Shown here piece after piece: positions 43,879 to 56,106 of a stretch of 64,000 nucleotides of DNA. Every line of letters starts with the position of its first letter. Position 1 is the first letter of the stretch. The stretch lies in contig NC_080569.1 in NCBI RefSeq assembly GCF_030253575.1, positions 6,924,001-6,988,000 on the forward strand, written 5' to 3'. Both the position numbers and the translations under genes were made by a program. The notes beneath the pieces were generated by a model. That model saw only the letters and a program-made list of their open reading frames with translations, had not been told where the DNA came from and made no database searches. Source of the DNA: Rhododendron vialii (lineage: Eukaryota > Streptophyta > Magnoliopsida > Ericales > Ericaceae).

Positions 43879-45373
43879 AGTCGTGTTGATCAGATCCAAG
43901 TTGTCTACGAAGTATTTTTTACACCGGTGGAGCGTGCAACGCACCGGATCGGAAATCTAGGGCCCGGATTTAATTGATTTACGATTTGTTAAGACATATG
44001 GCACTTGTTTGTATCCTACGTGAAATTGTTTGAGAATTCAAATTCTTGAATTTTAATTTTTTTTACTGCTAAATTTTGTTCGAGGAGTTTAATGAATCGG
44101 TAGCATTGACATGCCCAATTGTTAGAAACTGAGATTTAAATTATTTGTTGCAAAAAAATATTGGGATTAGAATGTCGATCCCAACAGATGGAATGCCAGT
44201 AAAGCAAGGTCGATTGACCCATTCTTCAAGTTCACTCTCAAGGTGGCAACCAAAGGTAGGTTATGTGTTTGCCGTTCAAAAAAACCCAAAGGTTATGTGT
44301 ACAGAACTTGAATGGACCAAATTTGGAGACAGGATCCTTTGTGCAGAAAGATTTCCCGGTTGTTGAATTTTAAACATAAAAAAAAAAAATCACACAATTC
44401 AAGCCGAAAAACCCCTTAGTACAAAAGTATTCGAATTTTCGAGACAGAAAAGATTGGACCCCTCAAATTTGAATGATATTCAACCTTTTAACTGTTTCGA
44501 GCTCGAGTTTGTGTATAAGTTGGAGGCTTTGGAGTGGATATATCCAGTTTAAACTTTTAAGCGACGGGGGTTAGTCTCTGAGAGGAATTCTGGGAATTTT
44601 CTTAGAGTAAAAGAGAATCCAGGAAAATTTAATTGGGGTGTTGCAACAGATGGTTATTGTTTCATTTCAAAACCTTGTCTAATGAATCAATACTTTTTGT
44701 CCAATAGAAAGGGTTATAGTTTCATTTCAAAACCTTGCAGGGCAATAATCGGGAAATACAATATGATCTACTTCGTTCATCTACCAACAAATAAAACAAG
44801 CAAAAACAGTGAGGCAGTGCATCGAAGTCGCAAAACATAATACGGGATGGGGAAGCCACAACACAACACGCGGTGACTCAAACTCGTGCATCATGCCCGG
44901 GCATAAAGTACCTAATCCTAGGTCAATACCTTGGTCTCATTCAATCAAATATATTGATGGTCTCCTCCCTTCAAGTAAAAGAGCTCCAAGAACCAAGAAT
45001 CATGAAATATGAATGCATCAGAGCTTCATAGAAAATAATACTATCAAGTAGATGCAAATACAAAAGCAGCTAATGTATTCATGCCCAGTATAGTTCCAGT
45101 GTTCTCCCAGTATTTCCCCACTACAATGTCAAAATTCAGGAATCCAATTTTGGAAACCGCTAGGAAAAAAATTAGGAAGCAATTTACAACCTCAATATTA
45201 TTCTAGCTCTAACAAGTACAACTGAGAGAGATGCTATTTGAAAGGCTAGCAGATGCTCTATCTTTATTTTTTATGATGAATGTGTTGCTATTTCCTAATA
45301 GTTCACACTTCACACATAAAATGTAAAGAGAAGAGGAAGGAAAAGCTAAACATGTGATATACAGCCGCACTTT
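43879..45373. other. Convergent intergenic region, PRA1 to SNX2
   Basis: Both neighbouring genes point into this 1.5-kb stretch, so it contains two 3' UTRs. I see no gene or clear repeat in it. Confidence 0.6.
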
Positions 45374-48300
45374 TCAGGCACTATCTTTCGCGTATCGACT
45401 AGTGTCCTCCACAACCTTTGCCCACTCATTTCCAATTCTCTCCATATATGACACCTGTTGTTCAAAAGAAGTTAACGCGCACAATTAGCAGAATGACGAG
45501 AGCAAATGGACATATCCATAGAAGTACATCTCGGGACCACATATCATTGTCACTATTTCTCAAGAACACAATGTCATCGACAGCAACTATTGAAATTGTT
45601 GGGTAAGATTTTTGTAAACATCTGCAAAGATATTATTACACGACTTCGAATTAATGTCTAATATTGACAAGAATATGATGCCTGGGAAAGCCAAAGCTCG
45701 TGTGGCTGACTCTACATAAAGAAGCAAACATAGAATGTCAAGATGCATACGTATGTGAAAGTACCTGGTGTGAATCTAAACACTATGGTCATTATTTTAA
45801 GCCCTTCCAGACGGTGATGCACTCCATCATCAAAAAGGACATTATAGGGAAAAACTCAGTGCTAATTTAGGATGTTCTGTGAGAGCCAATACTGCAATAC
45901 ATAGTGATGCAGTAATGGGGGTTGTCCCCAACATCACAAGCTGAACAGAAAACCCACCCACCCATTGGGAGGATGGCACCGCGTAACTCTTTCCCATGAG
46001 TGGCAAGGGGACCCACAAGCTGTGCAGCTTGGGTGTTGGTTTTTTGTCGATGTGGAATGACCTTCCTTTCTGTCCACTATTTACCGCAAAAGGTAGAATC
46101 ATTACGCATAGTTAGCAGTGTCCATGCATAAAAGTTTCAAAATCCTATTTACAAGGGAATAGCATTTGATTCAGAACTCAAGTTTTCTGTATCTCCACCC
46201 TCCAAAACTCCTTTCCATTCGACTTCACAACTTCCTTCAAGCAGATCAATTTCATAGCCGAAGCTAAACTAGTTCAACCATCAACATTACGATGCTCTCT
46301 AACTTAGGCAGCAATCCAGGGAAACGTATTTCCAATGCTAGACTAACACTGACTAACTTTACTATCAAAAAGTCCGTATAAATTGTGGGGAAAAACTACT
46401 AACCAACTGATCTCAAGCACCAGCAGCTGAGGAGATTACGTATGACAAAAATCGGCCTTATCATCAGATTAATGTAGAACACATTGTTAATGTAGATAGC
46501 AGGATCCCAATAATTTGGTTATAAATTCCACACTTTAAAGTCTGTCAATGTACACTCATTAAACCAAGTCATAATAGTTGTTCACATACATCACTATAAC
46601 ATGATTAAACTCAGAGGTTATGTTCCATGGATAGTTCCAAGCATCTAATAAAGTGTGGACCAGAGAGTACCTGATTACTCACAAATCCCTTCAACATATT
46701 CACAAATTCATACTTTCTTTCTCTATCTAGCCTTTCGATTTCAGACCTGTTATTTTCCTGCAGGTACACAACATTGCATCAGATAAGGGTGATAACAGTT
46801 GATGAATAAGACCCAGAAGCATGTTAGTACGGCAACCATAAAGTTTGCACAAAAATAAATCACATGCGTCTAATGTGCTCTTGAAAATCAGCTAATACAA
46901 CCGCAAAACACTTTCCTGTAACAGCACCCGAAGTGTTTTCTTGTTCACAAATCATCTATTTATGATACCGAGATCCAGTTGCAACCAAACCAACCCCTAT
47001 ATTGTGTTGCACCACTTGAACCTTCTCGAATCTTACTTAGAACACGTTTTACATTATACTCAGCTTAAGCTATAAGGAACCTTTTGTTTCTCTTCCTTTT
47101 CCTTCATCAACCGACCTTACAGGCGAGTTTAGTTTTTGTTTAGGGTTTTGATTTTAATTGTACATTTGTATGAATCTACCTTACATGAGTAGAAACAATC
47201 TCACTTGTGCCAAATATAGAAACAGAAACATAATTCGTGATTTAGACTGTAGCTTCAGAGTTCAAAACACGTGTCTAACATGGATAAGCTCTACGCAATG
47301 GACATGCGGACACCAGACAAGTGTAAGTTCCACTGTTTATGCATGAAATGCATCAAGGTACCTTGTGAACATCTATCCTAGCAAAAATAAAGAGATTTAA
47401 CCAATATGATTTTTTATCGGCAGCACAATTTGAATTTTTTTGGCGTCCTTGAGATGAAAATTAGATGAATCTGACCCTTACTCACTTACCTGCACCTGTA
47501 CCCGAATCAATATAGCACAGCCCTTCTAAATGCATGAAACTCTTTTATAACAGCCATATGATCCATAATCCATATTGCCATATTCGGATCAATACACCAA
47601 ACAATCGACTCGTGTCTGGGATGAATCAATGAATCATGATTTGGCATAGAATCATATGATCAATGGTTGTATCACAGAATTTTGTTTAACACACCAAGCA
47701 ATTGACTCAACCTTATCCATGCGTTTTACCAAAAAAAAGGGACTAAATAAAACGGCATAAAGTATGGACACAAAAATGGTAAGGAGTTAAATTTGAGTGA
47801 ACACATACACATGATAAAGTGGGGTCGCAAAAATTATTCATGTAGCTCACCACAGTCGATTGGGACATAAAGCTTCATTTGGTTTGGTTAGGTTTAAAGG
47901 CATGCATATCGTGTTAAATTTATTTCACCCTGGTGATCTGAATTAATTTCTATTTCACCCTGGTGATTTGAATTAATTTCTAGCTTATTGTATGATGGAT
48001 CTTTGATTCTTGTTTCTTCGAACCAAAAACATATTGTATGGATTCACCAATATTCAGAACAGATTATACCTAATCAATAACATAATAAAGGCTCGTGATT
48101 ACGCAAAGCTCATAGCCCAGGTCCTTTAACATCTAATGGCCCGTTTGTTGGATGGATAAGGTATTGGGTGGATAAGGAAGAAAGGTTTATCGGTGGATAG
48201 GTTATGAGGGTGGATTAGTTAAGAAGGGGGGGATTAGGTTATACTTGGTTTGAGTAGTAGTTGATATGGGTGGATAGAGTGGGTGGATAATAGATAAATG

Positions 48301-51300
48301 TGGTGTATTCCTATTTTGCCCTTGTTAAATTTTTAAAAGGCCAAAATTGCCTTACTTTGTTCTTTTAAATTAAAGGTTAAAGTTCATAAAATTTGTATAT
48401 CCACGTATATACTTTGCACTTGCTCCATCAAGCCCCAAGTCCAACTCTTGAACCCAACTTCCTTCCTCTTTCACCACCGCCACACCCTCCTCAGGGTTAA
48501 TAACATAATTTCCATTTTTATTTTAAGGTAAAATTGCAATTTTTAACTGTTAGAAGGTAAATTTTTAAATCTGTGTATATGTATATGTAGATATATATCA
48601 GATCAGAACCAAGAGACGACCAAATGAAAACCGAAAGCTTAGCAGCAGCAACGATGGTGGCCCCGGACTGGTAACAGCATAGCCTCGCTCCGTGAAGCAC
48701 AAATTGAGGGTACTTCGGAGTTTTGGAAGCCGGATAAAACAACAACGGGGTGAGGGGAGGGACAAGTATATCCGGCTGCAGGGGTACTAATTAATCCCCG
48801 GATTCTACATCTTGTTGTGAAAAATGTAAACCACCACCGGATATGGGAGGACTCGAGATGCTACATCTGGCCTCTCCGACATCCAGCCTCCATATCCCTC
48901 AGACAAACAGGCCATAAGAGCCCGTTTGTTAGCCGGACTAACTTGGGGATTAAATAAGAAGGGCAATTAAGAGGACGATATAGTAGAAGGGGAGTTCAAC
49001 TAATAAAGTGAGATAATTTATACTTGATTTGATAGGTAGGTTGTAAGAGTGGATAAAATTGGGTGGATGATAAAAAAAACACAGCAAGTTACTTGCTTGC
49101 CCTTCCAAATTCCTTTTAAAAACCCAAGTTTGAAGGTGGAGAGGGATAATTGGGTAATTGGGGATGGAGGACTAATTATGGACAGGGTTGGGGTGACAAT
49201 ATATAGTTCAGCTGTAGAGGGACTATTTAGTCCCGGATTAGCTAGTCCGGGCATGTGCCCCAACCAAACACTGGATTATCTGGTCCCAGATTAGCTAGTA
49301 TGGTTAACAAACATGCCCTAATTGATTTCTACTACACAATTATAACCATATCTTCACAATACACAATTTTATCCGAATAACGGAAAGGGTGATTTTGATC
49401 ATCTGATTTCATATTTGACAATTGTGATATGGAATGCCCCGAAATGGCAGATGTGCCCGCTATAGTGTAGACATCGCATCCAGGATGTATCCAGGATATT
49501 GGACAAGTTGCAAAACTTGTCACAAGGATCCCAAAATATCTTTATCTTCCCACCAAGCATAAATAGCAAGTTGAGTTCACCGCAAAAATCTGGATAATAC
49601 TATCACATTATGCATGAAACTCTACTAGAAAGCAGTGAAAGCATAATAGGAATATTTCACACCATGCCCGTGTGTTTCATAGGAATTATGCAACTCCAAC
49701 AATTAAACACTGACAGCACCCACCACCCTTCAACTTGTTTTTGTCAAAAACTAGCGTCCTTGATAACCCTTTTAAGTTCAAAATTGAAGGAAAGTATCAA
49801 CTATATCAGTATCAAGATCGCAGAATAGAGTAGAACAATTTCTCGTTTTGAACCTTTAAACCGAAGTAAGATCTTCTTAGATTGTCACAAGGACATTCTT
49901 TCATTACAGTATAAGACAACAAATGCATCCAAGAAATTCTAAGCTATAGAATCAGACTGTTTACAACGGAGAAGTGCATGTTAGGAAACAAGAACAAGAG
50001 CAACAACCAAGGAGGAGAATACAAAGTCATCTAAGATCTTAATAATCTTCCGAAAGACAAATGGATATCTTCATGCATAGTGGATTGACTCAACTGAGGA
50101 AGAAGACGCCAAAATGAACAATGAGAAAGCAAAAATTGTGAGAAGACAAAAGATAATCGATGGCCTTTATGCAAACTATACGTTACTATGTAACCGACTT
50201 TAAGTAGTGGAAAGCTAAGATTTCAACGATTTGAGTAGACAACCTTTTCCATCTAGCTCTTCCAGCAATTATTCATCCAATAGCAACACAATAAGAAAGC
50301 AGTACGCATATGGTGATAACAAGTGAGTAAACTTAGCCAAACAGTGCAATATTTCGGTCAATGAGCAAATTTTATACTTGAAGAGTAGAAAAAAGCCACC
50401 TCAGTCCACGCCCACGGAGTATATAAATGAAAAAGAAAATACCTTGATCCTTTCATATTGTCTGGTGGCACAGTTTTTAGCATCCTCAGTGACACGTATA
50501 GATTCTTTCAACTCTTCCATCTTGTGAATCCTAGAGTTATCCCCGAATCTTTTCGACGATGAAGTTTGAAGTCTTTTGACTTTCGAGTGCAAAGAAGACA
50601 AATCTGATATTAGAGTTTGAATTGTCAACAAAGCACTAGAACGGTCTGCAAATGCAGTGTCAACTGCTAACATCAGCCCCAGATAATCATGCAGTGTGTC
50701 CTGCAACGTACATTTTAGAAGTTACACTTAAGAGTGATTAACATTCATCCTAAAAATGTCCAATTCAAAATTTGAGTTACAACCCAAACAAGGCTGTTTG
50801 ACGGTTTACCAAATGACTGACAGTTTGAGCATTTAACCCCCTATATAGTCTGCTTGCTTTGACAGCTGCAGTAGCCACATTTTTCATATCAGCGGCCCGC
50901 ACCCGTTGCGCGTTGAACACAGCATTCTCATTCTCAAACTTCGTCAACTTAATAAAAGCTAGTCCTAACCCTCCCAATGTGTCTCCCATATCTTGCTGAG
51001 CTTTCACAAGTGATTCCGCCTATATGCAAACAACATAACACATAGTAGTATTAACTCACACAACCAATTAAGCCTCGTAAACCCAAAACATACATATTAA
51101 TCCACGTAACCCAAATCTATACCCTATCTTGCTGAGCTTTCATATGTGATTCAGCCCAAATGCAAACAGCAAACAGCATAACACATAGTAGTATTAACTC
51201 ACACAATGCATATACAGTATAACACGATGATGGCTCAATTAAAAACCACCTGCTGAGAGGCATTGACAATTTGCTGCTCGAGATCACGCAACCGCTCTTT

Positions 51301-52326
51301 CTGTTCCAGAAACTCCCTGTCTTCCTCTTCCACAGGCGGTTTCGAGCCTCCCCAATCATTACTCACAGACTGCTTCAACTCCTTGAATATCCTCAACAAA
51401 TCCCTTCCCCCTTTCGCAGGCTGCACAACATCTTGCGGCCCGATCACACTCCTCCCCGAGTAATCCCCAATCAACTGCTTCGGCAGCTTCACCGCCCCGT
51501 CAAGCATCCTCGAAGCCATGTCGGTGCTCGTAGGCAGCGGCAGCCTCCCCTGAACCTGTAAAAACACCCTCAGCTCATCGCTCTTCCTGATAACTGGATG
51601 TGCCGCGAGCCTCCTCAAGTACCTCTCCAACGCCGCTCGCCTCAGCTCCACGAACTCCTGCTTCTGCATCACCTGGCTCTCCACAACACTCTTGTCCGGC
51701 CGCGGCGGGATGAAGAAGCCCCTGTAGGACTCGCTCAGCCGGTCCGATAACGTGACGACGTCCTTGAACCGCCTCCGGACGATAAAATTCGGTCCGCCGT
51801 AGTCCGCCAGGTTCGTCCGCGTCGTTATCAGGTACGTGACGTAGGTGTTACCTCCGGGCACGAGCGCGTTCGACGAGGATTCCACCTCCTTCTGAGGGTT
51901 CGACACTACAATCTTCAAGTACTCGGAGCTTGACGACGCGGATCTCGATAAGACCGTCGATTTCTCCGGCTCTTCGCTAGGGCTTTCGATTCCGTTGACC
52001 TCGAATGCGGTGTCGTCGTCGCCGTCGAGGGGGTTCGAAACGACGTCGTTGTACGGCGGCGGGGGGTCAACTGATTTAGGGCTCCTGATTTCAGTGTGAT
52101 TTGGCGGCGGTGACGGAGGAGGGGAAGGAGGGGAGAGTAAGGGATCGGTGTCGGCCGGGGTGGAGGAGATGGGAGGCGCGAGGGGGTGGTGGTGGTGGTG
52201 GAGGCGGGAATCGGAGAGAGAGGTCATGGCGCTTTTGTAATTAGAGTAGGATTTAGAGGTGAAGGAATCGTCGAGGACGAGGCTTTCCATCTCTTCTCTT
52301 GATGCGTGGATCTCTGAACCCATCAT
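45374..52326 (-). CDS. SNX2: Sorting nexin 2 (PX-BAR)
   Basis: A 570-residue sorting nexin acting with SNX1 and the retromer at endosomes and the trans-Golgi/prevacuolar route. Exons (gene order): 51250-52326, 50810-51019, 50443-50700, 46671-46757 and 45374-45454; all junctions are phase 0 with GT-AG borders. Exon 1 carries a Ser/Pro-rich N-terminus with a His5 run and the PX domain at about residues 137-257 (YLKIVVSNP, RRRFKDVVTLSDRL, FFIPPRPDK), the phosphoinositide-binding fold. Exons 2-5 form the BAR helical domain (AESLVKAQQDMGDTLGGLGL; DTLHDYLGLMLAVDTAFADR; NNRSEIERLDRERKYEFVNM; VSYMERIGNEWAKVVEDTSR). Length equals plant SNX2. Two adjacent Met codons (52326 and 52323) could start it. 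Intron 3 is 3.7 kb with two MITEs; intron 1 holds a duplicate of the exon 2 start. Confidence 0.95.
48137..48914. mobile_element. Tourist-like (PIF/Harbinger) MITE, first of a pair
   Basis: 778 bp. The left end TGGCCCGTTTGTTGG is mirrored at the right by CAGACAAACAGGCCA. TAA flanks at 48134-48136 and 48915-48917. The interior is rich in GGTGGATAAG-type words and lacks coding sequence. Confidence 0.75.
48918..49318. mobile_element. Tourist-like (PIF/Harbinger) MITE, second of a pair
   Basis: 401 bp. The left end GAGCCCGTTTGTTAGCCGGA is mirrored at the right by GTTAACAAACATGCCC. TAA flanks at 48915-48917 and 49319-49321. The left TAA is the same one that ends the first MITE. Confidence 0.78.
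50989..51211 (-). repeat. Duplicated splice acceptor and exon 2 start in SNX2
   Basis: The segment 50989-51075 (start of exon 2 plus intron) recurs at 51125-51211 in intron 1, offset 136 bp. The true acceptor TATAG|GCGGAATCA has become TTTGGGCTGAATCA in the copy, so its AG is lost. The copy still has AAAGCTCAGCAAGAT. Confidence 0.85.
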
Positions 52327-52362
52327 GTTTTAAGAATTGGAAACTGAAACGGATATCAATTT

Positions 52363-52365
<3 letters not shown>

Positions 52366-52400
<35 letters not shown>
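52366..52400. repeat. (CT)n microsatellite in the SNX2 5' UTR
   Basis: About 17 CT units on the plus strand, GA in the sense of the gene, about 40 bp upstream of the start codon. Confidence 0.92.
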
Positions 52401-52401
<1 letters not shown>

Positions 52402-52748
52402 AGCTGTTAACATCTGATATTGTTAGTGGTGGTGTTTCACGTGGACGGCGGTTGGAGGTATCGTGCGCGGGGGGGAGTAGTAGTGAAGCCCGTGTGATAC
52501 CTGGAAGAAGACGGAGGGAATGATCGGGGCACGTGGTTATCGGGCCGGGAGGGGGGAGATGGAAGTGATTTTTCTTGGAAATCCGTCGTTTTTCTAACTA
52601 CTCGTACCTGTTTTCCTTGTGAGATTCCCTGGGCTGGAATTTTGGATAGGGGTAGCTACTAGCTACCGTAGCAGCGTAGCTTGTCAAGGCCTCAACAGAA
52701 GAGTCAGGTTGGATCAAAAGTGGAGTAATTTTTATTTTTTTTTAAAAA

Positions 52749-53115
52749 GCCTGTTCACATATAGACTATTAGTGCACGTTTTACTGCGGAGTCCATCACG
52801 GGTTTTAGACAAATAATTCGAGCCGTTTATTAAATATAAAATATTTTTTGAGGACTCATGTGAAAAATCAGCTCAATCCGATATCTATAAATGCTCAATC
52901 CAATCGTCTAACTTTTTATTCAGATTTCAGGATAATTAAAAGTTAGATAATTGGATTGAGTATCTATATGTATCGGATTAAGCTAAATTTTCATGGGAAC
53001 CATCGAAAAAATATTTTACATTTAATGAACGACTTTGATTATTTTTGTGGGATCCATAGCAAGCCTCATAATAAAATATGTGCATAATCTTTGCACAGAT
53101 TATATGTGGGTAGCC
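52749..53115. repeat. Foldback element, about 367 bp
   Basis: GCCTGTTCACATATA at the left is mirrored by TATATGTGGGTAGCC at the right. The better-conserved inner arms run TTTATTAAATATAAAATATT, AAAAATCAGCTCAATCCGAT and CTCAATCCAATCGTCTAACT against their complements. The AAAAATCAGCTCAATCCGAT word is also found in related form in the palindrome at 60200. Confidence 0.78.
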
Positions 53116-53626
53116 AGGTTCTTTTTTAAACTCCCTACGGCACTTCACCACTTTTTTATTATGTATTTGTCTCGAAGCAATCGGACATGGAGTAAATAAA
53201 AATGTCCTAAAAATTTTGTTTGATTATTTAATAGGAGGGTTTAAACTTAAAACTAACTACTACTCCGTCAAGATTTAATACTCTTTTTTAGAGTTTATGC
53301 TATTTTTTAATCGATTATATCTTGTAATTTATAATATTTTATGTAATTTTGAAAATATTTTTTTATAGGACTAATTGAAACCTAACAAACAAGATTCATA
53401 TTGGATATAAAATTCATTATCAATTTAAAAATATAATTCATTTTTTATCCGATTAAAATTGAACGAAAGACTATTAAATCCGAACGGAGGAGCACTACGT
53501 AAAAGTGATAACACCAAAAAGAAAGGGTAAAGTACATTCAACCCCCTCAAATTATTACCCATTCCCAAGTTGCCCCTACTGTATAAAGTCAGGCACTTTA
53601 CCCCCTCAATGTAATTTAATTGTATT

Positions 53627-53852
53627 CCAGATTCCCCTTAAAAAATAGGTACTTATTTGCAATTTTCAAACTTAAAAATAATACGTTTACTGAAATCAAA
53701 AAATATGCAATATGAATTTTGTTTGATAGATTTCGATGAGATCTATTAAACACTGTAAAAAAAATTAAAAAATATTTTCGTAAGTCTATTATTTTTAAGG
53801 TTGAAAATTGATCCTTATTTCTTAAGTACTTGCTTGAGAAAGCGGAACGGGG
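53627..53852. repeat. AT-rich terminal-inverted-repeat element, copy 2
   Basis: CCCCTTAAAAAATAGGTACT at the left against AAGTACTTGCTTGAGAAAGC and GGAACGGGG at the right. It shares the order TAAGTACTTATTT, TTTTCAAACTTAAAAATAAT, GATGAGATCTAT(C/T)AAAC and the right end with copy 1 at 15577-16333, without the GC-rich insert. Confidence 0.6.
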
Positions 53853-53879
53853 TAGACACTTGTCGCCTTACCTTTGAAA

Positions 53880-54035
53880 ACCATATCTAGTGTGGTCGGT
53901 TTGTTACTCTCCCTTTTAAGAGATAGATCTTGAGTTCGAGTTCTTATGGAAGAGATGCTCAACTCTTGTTTGTTACCACTACCAATTAGTCCCTAGCAAT
54001 CTACCGTATGAAAGGGAAGAAAAAACTTAGAATTT
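53880..54035 (+). mobile_element. Possible tRNA-derived SINE fragment
   Basis: TAGTGTGGTCGGTTTGTTAC resembles an A-box region, and about 40 nt further GAGTTCGAGTTC resembles a B-box. No tail or target duplication could be fixed. Confidence 0.3.
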
Positions 54036-55344
54036 TGTTAAGATTTTGGATGGGAGTTGTCATGGCTATTTATTTTCTCTTTTGGATAATTCATGGCTAT
54101 TTTTTAAATCTAAGGACAAAACAACCGCTCAAATTCCCCCCCGGAAGCATCCAAACATGTCATTATCAAAGTTCCACCTGATCCATACCTCTGTGTGTTT
54201 ATCAACGTAGTATTTGATTATCATCAGCTGAAATTTCTGTTATCGACCTATCCACCGTTATCTGCGTGAAGCCCCTCCTCCATGAAATCGGTCCCATCTT
54301 CTGTCATCACATTTGGCCCCGCACAATCTCCAATGGAATTGGGGTTGTACTTATTATCTTTGCACTCTTGTAATGACTCCTTATCTATCTATGAAGTTCT
54401 TTTTTGATGTAAAAAAAAATAATCTCCAACGAAAACCATTGTACTACTAGAAACCCTCATCATTGATATCCTCCCCCGAAGCTCCATTTACATTGTCCAA
54501 CCACCCTCACTGAATACCGTCCCTAAATTACAGTGCCCAAATAACCCCTGCCACGTGTAACCACCATTGCCAACCCAAAGCCTAAATGGGTAGTAATCCA
54601 CCCCACCAAACCATACTATTTGTGGGCTAAAAATCCATCACCCCTCTTCCCACTGGATTTTTTTTCTGAATAACCATGCCTCTATAAAATTTAATATACC
54701 TGATCAATAAACGTGCACAAATAAACACGAGAAAGAAAACGAAAATTCCAATTTAGAGAGATAAATAACTATAGGACCCCGTGCACATAATTAACAGGGT
54801 GGTGGCTATTTACTCTCATGGAAATCAAGTGAGTCAAGAATCCTTATTTTTTTGTTACACAAGTGAATCAAAAAGTTGAAGTGCCAGTATGAGGCTCCAA
54901 TTTTTCTCTAAGGTTCAGTTGTTTTACTCAAGGGTTGAGCTCAAGAGGTAAATATATTTTGTGCCTTGTTATGTATTCAAAGCAATATATGATTCAAAAA
55001 CTATAAATTATATATGGAGTAAAAGAAGATGAGCCATCATCCAATTTCTCAAATCTTAAAGTCGCTACTTGATGCCTCTTTCTCTGATTTGCATTCATTC
55101 GATTCCCATATTTCTCTTCCGTTCTGAACACCACCACCACCCATTTGTAATACTCCAGTGTTGGTCCCACATTGGTGGATTAAAAGAAGTTTCAATGAAA
55201 TATTAGGGCCATCTCCTATTACCAAACAACTTGGGCTTTTAGCATTTTGTGTTATGTTGATCAGACTCTAAACAAGTTATTGGACCAGTAAAGGGTGAGT
55301 TGTTATACATTCAATTTCCTCGATCAACCACAGCCATTAAATAG

Positions 55345-56106
55345 CGAAAACCAGCCGCTACCGTATACGAATTATGAGTTTCGATCATTATTTTACTTTT
55401 TCAATTACTTTTGACGAGATGAGTCAATAAGTCGCAAAACTTTGAGGCAAAATTAACAAATACAATTCTTTTGAATAAAATTTTTGGCTTTGTTCATTAC
55501 TTAATTTAGTTTTTCAATCATTACCTTACTTCTTTCTTCAATCATTACTCTATTTCTCAAATTAGTACTTTTTCATCTCTCTCCAATCATTATCTCTCTC
55601 TTTAGTCATTATCATATTTCTCTCTCCATCCACTATCAAAATTAAACTAAATTAAACTGCCAACCAAACAAAGCCTATAATTTTGACTTATTAAGCCAAA
55701 GAGGCCCCAAGTTATTTTGACAACCAGAATCGAAAACCAGCCGCTACCGTATACGAATTATGAGTTTCGATCATTATTTTACTTTTTCGATTACTCTTGA
55801 CGAGACGACTCAATAAGTCGCAAAACTTTGAGACAAAATTAACAAATACAATTATTTTGAATAAAATTTTTGGCTTTGTTCAGTACTTAATTTAGTTTTT
55901 CAATCATTACCTTACTTCTTTCTTCAATCATTACTCTATTTCTCAAATTAGTACTTTTTCATCTCTCTCAAATCATTACTACTCTCTTTAGTCATTACCA
56001 TATTTTTCTCTCCATCTATTATCAAAATTAAACTAAATTAAACTCCCAATCAAACAAAGCTTATAATTTTGACTTATCAAGCCAAAGAGGCCCCAAGTTA
56101 TTTTGA
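55345..56106. repeat. 386-bp tandem duplication
   Basis: CGAAAACCAGCCGCTACCGT begins copies at 55345 and 55731. Both run through CAAATACAATT, ATTACTCTATTTCTCAAATT and GAGGCCCCAAGTTATTTTGA with a few differences. The sequence is AT-rich with many AATCATTA words and no open frame. Confidence 0.9.

Larger units (their letters stand above)
46758..50442 (-). other. SNX2 intron 3, 3.7 kb
   Basis: The other SNX2 introns are about 0.1-1.2 kb. About 1.2 kb of this one is two TAA-flanked MITEs (48137-48914 and 48918-49318). The rest is AT-rich without supported features. Confidence 0.75.

Noticed and set aside
51117..51359. 80-codon open frame at the SNX2 exon 1 border
   Set aside because: It spans intron 1, including the duplicated ghost exon, in a non-coding frame.
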